This document shows positions 58,378-64,000 of a stretch of DNA of 64,000 nt, one piece after another. Positions within the stretch are counted from its first letter, which is position 1, and each line of letters begins with the position of its first letter. Source of the DNA: M3007 sp031425035 (GTDB lineage Bacteria; Bacteroidota; Bacteroidia; Chitinophagales; Saprospiraceae); contig JANPIN010000044.1 of NCBI GenBank assembly GCA_031425035.1, forward strand, positions 55,658 through 119,657. The letters run 5' to 3'. A program made the translations under genes and the position numbers. A model generated the notes under the pieces. The model saw nothing but the letters and a program-made list of their open reading frames with translations. It ran no database searches and had not been told where the DNA came from.

Positions 58378-59175
58378 ATGGATCTTCAAACGTTCATCCA
58401 ATCCGGTTTACTGGAATCCTACGTGCTGGGGCAGGCTACTGCCGAAGAACGGACGCTGGTGGAGCGTATGCTCCTTCAGCACGCGGAAGCCCGAACGGAA
58501 TTATCCTCGATTGAGCAAGCTATTGAGCAGTATGCCCAGGTGCAGGCCGTCACGCCGCCGATCTGGATGAAAGGCCGCATCCTGGATCAGTTGGAGCAAA
58601 TAGCCCCGCAAACCCCGGTCGGCACCTCGGTCGTTACGCCAGTTGCCGGTACAGGCGCCCTGCGTATTTTTCAAATGCTGGCTGCTGGCCTACTCGTCGG
58701 CGTAGCGTTCCTGTGGTATCAAAACGGACAGTTCCAGCAACAGCAGGCCCAGCAGCAACAGCAACTGGCAGACGCGGTGACCAAACTTAACGAATGCTCC
58801 CAACACAGCGAGACGACCCGCGCTATGGCCAACCTTATTCGCGATGCAGATACGAAGGTGATCAAACTGACCAACGGCGAGAATGGCAAAGCCACCGCCC
58901 TGCTCTATGATAATGACGTCAGAAATGAAACCGGACTCGATCTTTCCGGCCTGATGGCGCCTTCCGCACCGGATAAATATTTGCAGTTCTGGGCCGTGAT
59001 CGATGGCAAACCCGTAAGCCTGGGCATGGTCCAGATGCAGGCGCCGAATGGCTGGCAGAACCTGGATCACCACGCCGGCGTACAGTTCTACGCTATTTCC
59101 GAAGAAAATAACCCGAGTGGCAATCCGACGCCGACCGTGATCGTACTGAAATCCGATCCGGTGAATAACGGCTAA
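58378..59175 (+). CDS. RskA-like anti-sigma factor
   Basis: This 265-residue protein starts with an N-terminal anti-sigma segment (LLESYVLGQATAEERTLVER, then a helix MLLQHAEARTELSSIEQAIE) typical of RskA/ZAS-type regulators. One membrane helix follows at about 100-117 (LAAGLLVGVAFLWYQNG), then a Gln-rich coiled segment, then a C-terminal extracytoplasmic RskA domain. It binds and holds the adjacent sigma factor at the membrane. It ends in a strong terminator. Confidence 0.9.
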   Translation: MDLQTFIQSGLLESYVLGQATAEERTLVERMLLQHAEARTELSSIEQAIEQYAQVQAVTPPIWMKGRILDQLEQIAPQTPVGTSVVTPVAGTGALRIFQMLAAGLLVGVAFLWYQNGQFQQQQAQQQQQLADAVTKLNECSQHSETTRAMANLIRDADTKVIKLTNGENGKATALLYDNDVRNETGLDLSGLMAPSAPDKYLQFWAVIDGKPVSLGMVQMQAPNGWQNLDHHAGVQFYAISEENNPSGNPTPTVIVLKSDPVNNG

Positions 59176-59199
59176 ACGCAGACCGTTTTATATGCCCTC

Positions 59200-59237
59200 A
59201 AAATGAGTCAGGCCGGATGTCCGGTTTGACTCATTTT
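59200..59237 (+). terminator. Terminator of the sigma/anti-sigma operon
   Basis: AAAATGAGTCA (59200-59210) pairs perfectly with TGACTCATTTT (59227-59237), with an inner CCGG/CCGG pair. Confidence 0.85.
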
Positions 59238-59334
59238 ATATTTCATCCAACCAAGTCCGGTTTTGGTCGTTATATCTGGCATACGCTTACGGAGACCCTT
59301 TCTTTTGCGGCATTATTTTTTTTGACCACCTACT

Positions 59335-59985
59335 ATGTCAGGAAACATCCCTTACAGTAAAATTCAAGTTTTACGTACCCTGTTCAGTTTACTGGAACAG
59401 GAAAAACAGCTCACCAAAATCATGAATCAAGAAGAAAAACAAGACAAAGCCACCGATATTATTCAAAGCCATGTCGGTTTTGCACTCGGCGCGGCCCTGA
59501 TTCCACTCCCTGGCGTCGATTTACTGGCCGTGACGGGCGTTCAGCTCAATATGCTGCGCAGCCTTTCCAAACTTTATAACGTCGGCTTTATGGATGCGTT
59601 GGGAAAAAACATCATTTCCGCCGTTGCCGGGGGTAGCGTAGCGCGATTAGGCGCCAGTCTTATCAAAATCATTCCCGGCGTTGGTACGGTTATCGGCGAA
59701 ATCAGTATGCCCGTGCTTTCCGGCGCCTCTACCTACGCCCTGGGTCGGGTGGTTGCCCGGCACTTTAACAGTGGCGGCAGCCTCGATAACCTCGATCTGC
59801 AGACCGCCCGGAAAGGCTATAAAAGCGAGATCGAAATAGGCCGGAAAATGGCCGAAGAGCTGCGTTCCACCGTAGCGGATGGACCGCTGGAAAAACTCCG
59901 TAAAATGTCGGAACTGCATCAGGCCGGTATTATCACCGACGAGGAATTCCAGCGCCTGAAAGATCGTCTCCTGTCGCAGGTTTAA
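59335..59985 (+). CDS. DUF697 (EcsC-like) protein with SHOCT tail
   Basis: This 216-residue protein has a membrane-associated core (about 45-150) with GFALGAALIPLPGVDLLAVT, a GKNIISAVAGGSVARLGASL block and a VGTVIGEISMPVLSGASTYALG block, the pattern of DUF697 membrane proteins. The C-terminal 30 residues (KLRKMSELHQAGIITDEEFQ, then RLKDRLLSQV) match the short SHOCT oligomerisation domain. The function is unknown; it may associate with the inner membrane. Confidence 0.8.
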   Translation: MSGNIPYSKIQVLRTLFSLLEQEKQLTKIMNQEEKQDKATDIIQSHVGFALGAALIPLPGVDLLAVTGVQLNMLRSLSKLYNVGFMDALGKNIISAVAGGSVARLGASLIKIIPGVGTVIGEISMPVLSGASTYALGRVVARHFNSGGSLDNLDLQTARKGYKSEIEIGRKMAEELRSTVADGPLEKLRKMSELHQAGIITDEEFQRLKDRLLSQV

Positions 59986-60014
59986 ATCTGCACGCTTTAC
60001 TGCTGTAAAGCGCT

Positions 60015-60049
60015 GAAAACCCCATAGGTTTGCAACTTATGGGGTTTTC
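60015..60049 (+). terminator. Perfect 12-bp hairpin overlapping the flippase start codon
   Basis: GAAAACCCCATA (60015-60026) pairs perfectly with TATGGGGTTTTC (60038-60049), with a T-rich 3' arm. It may end the upstream transcript. The ATG at 60039 lies inside the 3' arm, so the same structure would mask the start of the following gene. Confidence 0.75.
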
Positions 60050-61331
60050 TATTTCTACAACCCAGGCATTGCAAGCCTACCAGATCATGCGTTTTGGCTC
60101 GCTGCTGCTGACCAGTGTACTGCTGGCGAAAAGCGGGCTGTCCACCGCCGACATCGGCAGCTATGAACTGCTGCTTTATCTGGGCAGTATAGTCGCTTTT
60201 TTCTGGGTGAACGGCCTGCTGCAGGGCATGTCGCCGCTCTTTGTCCGCCTGGTAGGTGCCGATCGCAAAGCCTTTATTTTCAACGTTTTCCTGGTTTTTT
60301 GTAGCTTGTCCGTGCTGCTGTTCGCCGGTTTGTTCTGGGGCGAACGCTGGGTTTCGCCCTGGCTGACCGGCCAGAGTGGTTTGCCTTGTTACAGCTGGTT
60401 TTGCGTCTATTTGCTGTTCAATTTACCGACATTTCCCGTTGAAACCATCTACTTGCTGCACGAACGTCCCCGCCAGATCGTGGTTTGGGGCGCATGTTCC
60501 TTCGGGCTTTATATCGTAGCCCTTTTTATGCCAATCGTGCTGGGGTACGGACTTTGTGGCGGCCTGGCGGCCCTGGCGTGCTGGAGCGTGCTGCGCTGGT
60601 TGTGGGCTGCGCAGCTGGCTTTTCGGTACGGACTGCCTATGCTGCGTTTTGATTTATGGAAACGTTATATGGAGTTCTCCTGGCCGCTTATTTTGAACGT
60701 GCTGGTGGGTAATGTCGTCCTGCTGTTCGACAACTGGCTGGTGGGCTGGTACTATCAGGAGGAGGCCGTGTTCGCCATTTTTCGCTATGGTTCCCGCGAA
60801 TTGCCCCTGGCGACGGCGCTGGCCACCGCGCTGGGCATGGCCATGATCCCGCGTTTAACTACTGCTCCAGTCGCCGGCCTGGCCGAGTTGAAAAGCAAGA
60901 CCCGGCGGCTGATGCACCTGCTTTTTCCGGTCACCATTTTACTGCTTTTCTTATCCAAACCGCTGTTCCCCTGGGTGTTCAACCCCAGCTTCGCGGCCAG
61001 TGCCCCGCTGTTTAATATTTACCTGCTACTGACCGCGAGCCGCATACTGTTGCCCAACGCCATCGTACTGGCCCTCGGGCAGCCGGGCCTGATCTTTCGG
61101 GTGGGTCTGGCCGAACTGGCCGTAAAAATCGGGCTGGGCTTCCTGTTTATTCACTGGTTTGGACTGCCCGGACTAGCCTGGTCGGTCGTTCTTTCCTTTT
61201 GGGTAGAAAAATTGGGTTTGATCTGGTTTCTGGAAAAAAAAGCGGGCATACGTACCAGCGACTGGCTGGATCTCAGGTGGTATACTGCTTATGTACTGGC
61301 GATGTGCATTGCCTGGGCCTTGACCTGGTAG
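60039..61331 (+). CDS. Polysaccharide flippase-like (Wzx/MATE-type) membrane protein
   Basis: This protein has 430 residues from the ATG at 60039 (a TTG at 60030 would add 3 residues; an ATG at 60087 is a third option, since the hairpin covers the first). It has about 12 hydrophobic segments spread over the whole length, a lack of charged motifs, and the RFG...LYLLL-type pattern of oligosaccharide/lipid-II flippases. It moves lipid-linked sugars across the inner membrane, but the substrate is unknown. No glycosyltransferase is nearby. Confidence 0.8.
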   Translation: MGFSISTTQALQAYQIMRFGSLLLTSVLLAKSGLSTADIGSYELLLYLGSIVAFFWVNGLLQGMSPLFVRLVGADRKAFIFNVFLVFCSLSVLLFAGLFWGERWVSPWLTGQSGLPCYSWFCVYLLFNLPTFPVETIYLLHERPRQIVVWGACSFGLYIVALFMPIVLGYGLCGGLAALACWSVLRWLWAAQLAFRYGLPMLRFDLWKRYMEFSWPLILNVLVGNVVLLFDNWLVGWYYQEEAVFAIFRYGSRELPLATALATALGMAMIPRLTTAPVAGLAELKSKTRRLMHLLFPVTILLLFLSKPLFPWVFNPSFAASAPLFNIYLLLTASRILLPNAIVLALGQPGLIFRVGLAELAVKIGLGFLFIHWFGLPGLAWSVVLSFWVEKLGLIWFLEKKAGIRTSDWLDLRWYTAYVLAMCIAWALTW

Positions 61332-61426
61332 CACGGCTTTCGGGCGGTCCGTCCAAAGCCATTTACGGCTGTTTAAAAGGTCTGATAATCTGGAGGGTTA
61401 CAATTAAGTAAGCAAGTGGTCCATAA

Positions 61427-61456
61427 ATGGCCTTTTACGGACGGCCTGAAGGCCAT
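61427..61456. repeat. Palindromic GGCCTGAAGGCC-type hairpin between convergent genes
   Basis: ATGGCCTT (61427-61434) pairs with AAGGCCAT (61449-61456), and GGCCTGAAGGCC (61443-61454) is itself palindromic. It lies just before the stop of cutC and may terminate both convergent transcripts; no long T-run follows. Confidence 0.6.
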
Positions 61457-61457
61457 G

Positions 61458-62168
61458 CTACCGGCAAGCTTTTATCGTTGCCCGGATCAGGCTTTCATCA
61501 CTTTGCCAGTACCCGCTGTCCAGCCCGGGTAATGCGGATACCGACTGGGAAATGAACATTTTTTTGGCGGTGAAATGAAATTCCCGGGCGCCACTGACTT
61601 CCGCTACGTCGGCAATATTGGCGGCGTTGATGCCTGCGCCCGGCATAACTACCACCCTTCCAGCGGCATACCTGACCATTTTTTGCAGCAAAAAGCGCCC
61701 GCTGAACGCCGACTCCGCCTGCCCGCTGCTCAACACCCGCTGAATACCCAGTTTGGCCAGTTGATCGAGGGCCGCTAACGGGTCAGGGGTATAATCAAAA
61801 ACCCGGTGGCAGGTCACGTCCAGTTGGCCCGCCGCTTCCCGCATCGCTGCCACGTGGTCCAAGTGTAGTCGGCCATCCGCCTGCGAAGCACCAATGACCA
61901 CGCCGCGCGCGCCGGCTTCCTGACAAGCGCGGATGTCGCTGCACATGAGTGCCAACTCGGCTTCGGTATAGCAAAAATCGCCTTCGCGGGGTCGGATCAA
62001 TACGTAAACGGGGATTTGTACGGCCTGTACGGCCGCCCGGATCAGGCCGATGGAAGGGGTCAGGCCGCCCACATCGAGCGCGGAACAAAGTTCAATACGA
62101 TGTGCCCCGGCGCGTTCGGCGGCCAGTACGGATGGGAGGTTGGTCGCGCAGATTTCAAAAGTTGGCAT
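61458..62168 (-). CDS. cutC: CutC family protein
   Basis: This 236-residue protein has a TIM-barrel layout with FEICATNLPSVLAAERAGAH, RIELCSALDVGGLTPS and VLIRPREGDFCYTEAE blocks that identify CutC. The historic copper role is debated; it is a cytoplasmic protein of uncertain enzymatic activity. Convergent with the flippase gene. Confidence 0.92.
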   Translation of the reverse strand: MPTFEICATNLPSVLAAERAGAHRIELCSALDVGGLTPSIGLIRAAVQAVQIPVYVLIRPREGDFCYTEAELALMCSDIRACQEAGARGVVIGASQADGRLHLDHVAAMREAAGQLDVTCHRVFDYTPDPLAALDQLAKLGIQRVLSSGQAESAFSGRFLLQKMVRYAAGRVVVMPGAGINAANIADVAEVSGAREFHFTAKKMFISQSVSALPGLDSGYWQSDESLIRATIKACR

Positions 62169-62180
62169 AAGCAGATTAGG

Positions 62181-62246
62181 TGTAGGGGCAACGCTTGCCG
62201 TTGCCCAATATCGTGCAGGGGCAACGCTTGCCGTTGCCCAATATGA
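62181..62246. repeat. Two 33-base tandem copies, each with an internal hairpin
   Basis: Copies 62181-62213 and 62214-62246 differ at only a few bases. Each contains GGGCAACGCTTGCCGTTGCCC-like arms (GGGCAACG and CGTTGCCC) that can fold. They lie between cutC and the PorP/SprF gene, which diverge here. Confidence 0.9.
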
Positions 62247-62348
62247 TTTGTTTATTGGTTTGGCAAATTGGGGAAGATGTGCAGCATGGGCTATAAAAGT
62301 CCAGTCGTCATTCTATCTTCGGGCATCGAACAACTTATCTCTATCCAG

Positions 62349-63350
62349 ATGCGCAGTTGCCTGTTGATTTTCCTGATTTTCCTGGCTTTCCTTCCGGCGA
62401 AAGCACAAGACCTGCATTTTTCTCAATTTTATCATAATCCGCTGCAATTCAATGCGGCGTCGACGGGTATTTTTAACGGTGACTGGCGTGTAGCCGGGCT
62501 GTACAGAAGCCAGTGGTCCAGCGTGCCGGTGGATTACAGCACTTTTGCAGTAGCTTTTGACCGAAAAATTCTGCAACGCGGCGCCACCCAGGTTTCCGGC
62601 GGCCTGCTGCTGGAACGTGATCAGGCGGGCGATGCCGGTCTGCGCTGGACCCAGGTGGGCCTCAGTGGCAGTGTGGCCCGGCAGTTGAGCGCGGAGCAGG
62701 TCATTGTCGTCGGCGCCGGCCTGGCTTTCGTGCAACGGTCTTTTAATGTAGAAAAATTGAAATTTAAAAATCAGTGGACGGGCGACGTATTCGATCAACA
62801 GCTGCCCAGCGGGGAAACTTTTAGCCCCTCTTCGGCTATGGCGCCTACACTTTCAGCCAGTTTGCTTTGGCACTATCGTCCGGGCAGTTCGCGCAGCTGG
62901 CTGGACATTGGCCTGGGCGCCGCGCACCTCAATGGCCCCTCGGTGAGTTTCCGCGATGATATAAAAACCAAATTGCCCATGCGCCTGAATGCGCTTTTAC
63001 ACGGCGCCTGGCAAATCAACGAGCGCTTCGACCTGGTCGGTTTTGCCCTGGCTCAACAAATGACGAAAGCCCAGGAAATCGTGTTGGGCGCTGGTGTTCG
63101 TCGCATTTTGACCGATGTTCCGGGCAATTTAACGGCTGTGCAATTCAGCCTGGCTACCCGGCTGAAAGACGCGTTCATACCAGCCGTGCAACTGGAAAAA
63201 AATAACTGGACGATCGGTTTTAGTTATGACTGGAACATGTCTGATTTTCAGGTCGCCAGCCAGCATCGGGGAGGATTGGAGATCGCCGTTGTATATCGCC
63301 ACGTGCCGGTGCCGCCGTTAGTAGGCTCTAAATCCTGCCCGATTTTCTAG
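62349..63350 (+). CDS. PorP/SprF family type IX secretion membrane protein
   Basis: This protein has 333 residues from the ATG at 62349 (MRSCLLIFLIFLAFLPAKAQ signal peptide); the frame is open upstream to 62268 without similarity. The mature part starts with DLHFSQFYHNPLQFNAASTG, the hallmark of PorP/SprF proteins, and continues as an outer-membrane barrel. Such proteins work with PorE/OmpA-type partners in anchoring type IX secretion or gliding components. The partner-like gene follows. Confidence 0.92.
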   Translation: MRSCLLIFLIFLAFLPAKAQDLHFSQFYHNPLQFNAASTGIFNGDWRVAGLYRSQWSSVPVDYSTFAVAFDRKILQRGATQVSGGLLLERDQAGDAGLRWTQVGLSGSVARQLSAEQVIVVGAGLAFVQRSFNVEKLKFKNQWTGDVFDQQLPSGETFSPSSAMAPTLSASLLWHYRPGSSRSWLDIGLGAAHLNGPSVSFRDDIKTKLPMRLNALLHGAWQINERFDLVGFALAQQMTKAQEIVLGAGVRRILTDVPGNLTAVQFSLATRLKDAFIPAVQLEKNNWTIGFSYDWNMSDFQVASQHRGGLEIAVVYRHVPVPPLVGSKSCPIF

Positions 63351-63542
63351 GGCAGTTCCCCCTTTTTATCTTTATTTGTTAAAGTTGAAACCACGGTTTT
63401 CGACGAAGTTCCGTTTATTTACACCTTTCGACCAATTGATACGAATAAACGTAAGTTTATGTCAGATTTTTACAATGTTGGTTCTAAAATTGTAAAAAGA
63501 AAACATACGTCGCTGCGTTTCGTTGATTCCAAGACAACAATC

Positions 63543-64000
63543 ATGAAGACCGGAACCCGTCTATTTATGCAGATCAAAAATTCCTGTACTTTTTATTTTT
63601 TCCTTTTCAGCCTTTCCTTATCGGCACAGAGCCTTAAAAGTTATGAACGAGCCGGTGATAATGCTTTTGAACAGAAAGACTATGCCGCCGCAGTGCAGCA
63701 TTACAAAGTAGTTGTTCAGCGCGAAAACAACAACTTTGACGTGTGGTGGAAATATGGCGAAAGCGCCCGTTTGTATGCCGCTTATCCGGAAGCTGAAAAA
63801 GCTTACCGCAAAATCGAGCTCTCTAACAAAGGCCGTGCAGAATTCCCGTTGGTAAGTTTCCGGCTGGGAGAAATTAAAAAAAGCCTCGGCGACTACCCGG
63901 CGGCGGTCGCTTATTTTGAAAAATTTTTAAATAAACAACCGGCCGCTGAACCCACGTTTCAGGAAAAAGCCAGGCAGGAACTCGACGACTGCCGGCAGGC
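63543..64000 (+). CDS. TPR-containing exported protein, 3' end outside window
   Basis: The ATG at 63543 opens a frame of 152 codons that stays open to the right edge. It has a signal peptide (FYFFLFSLSLSAQ) and TPR-like helices (ERAGDNAFEQKDYAAAVQHY and GDYPAAVAYFEKFLNKQ). After a PorP/SprF gene in Saprospira-type genomes the usual partner is a large TPR-WD40/PD40-OmpA protein (PorE-like). Only the TPR part is visible, so the OmpA end is inference. Confidence 0.75.
   Translation, partial: MKTGTRLFMQIKNSCTFYFFLFSLSLSAQSLKSYERAGDNAFEQKDYAAAVQHYKVVVQRENNNFDVWWKYGESARLYAAYPEAEKAYRKIELSNKGRAEFPLVSFRLGEIKKSLGDYPAAVAYFEKFLNKQPAAEPTFQEKARQELDDCRQ

Overview
The window looks like chromosomal DNA of a Bacteroidota bacterium, most plausibly of the Saprospira/Lewinella type. 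The evidence is a SusC/SusD pair with an FG-GAP/ASPIC lipoprotein, a type IX secretion C-terminal sorting domain (34.5 kb), a PorP/SprF protein (62.3 kb), a LytS/LytR-type two-component pair, and several promoters of the Bacteroidota TAnnTTTG type. The genus is inference. No rRNA, tRNA, CRISPR array or transposase gene was seen.

Region 1 (1-24.6 kb, all genes on +) is the distal part of an extracellular contractile injection system (eCIS) locus. The sheath, tube and most baseplate genes must lie left of the window. In order it holds a truncated baseplate-side protein, a 1380-residue protein with a coiled coil and Ig/PKD-like repeats, the tape measure protein, a large DUF4157 effector with a small downstream partner, a membrane-anchored M15-like protein, a vanadium haloperoxidase-like enzyme, a ParA ATPase, a second DUF4157 effector, and the eCIS AAA+ ATPase. 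After a 380-base AT-rich gap come a membrane protein, an L,D-transpeptidase-like protein and a subtilase without a signal peptide. Both effectors are modular. A GC-rich N-terminal half (loading-like motif, low-complexity linker, DUF4157 with HELTH) is followed at once by an AT-rich, unrelated C-terminal half, as expected for swapped toxin cargo. The first cargo carries 22 regular copies of a 15-residue repeat and a relic of another DUF4157 domain. The second carries an additional HExxH site.

Region 2 (24.7-48.3 kb) is mostly housekeeping and envelope genes on both strands: DedA, an outer-membrane barrel, a broken kinase-like gene, class II aldolase, thioredoxin reductase, an ARPP-1 lipoprotein, a one-domain asparaginase-like protein, a DUF6794 protein, topoisomerase I, beta-carbonic anhydrase, a LytTR regulator with its histidine kinase, an AI-2E family permease, AlkC glycosylase, a GH3 glycosidase, two thioredoxin-fold proteins, a TonB-type outer-membrane receptor, a PIN toxin-antitoxin pair, and a haem-binding protein.

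Region 3 (47.5-57.4 kb) is a glycan or sugar uptake locus: a divergent NrtR/AraR-like regulator with a degenerate Nudix box, SusC, SusD and a large ASPIC/UnbV lipoprotein, with no glycoside hydrolase beside them. Region 4 (57.7-64 kb) has an ECF sigma factor with an RskA-like anti-sigma, a DUF697/SHOCT protein, a Wzx-like flippase, CutC, and the start of a type IX secretion gene pair (PorP/SprF plus a TPR protein cut by the right edge). Intergenic regions contain several hairpins, some acting as terminators, and small repeats described individually.
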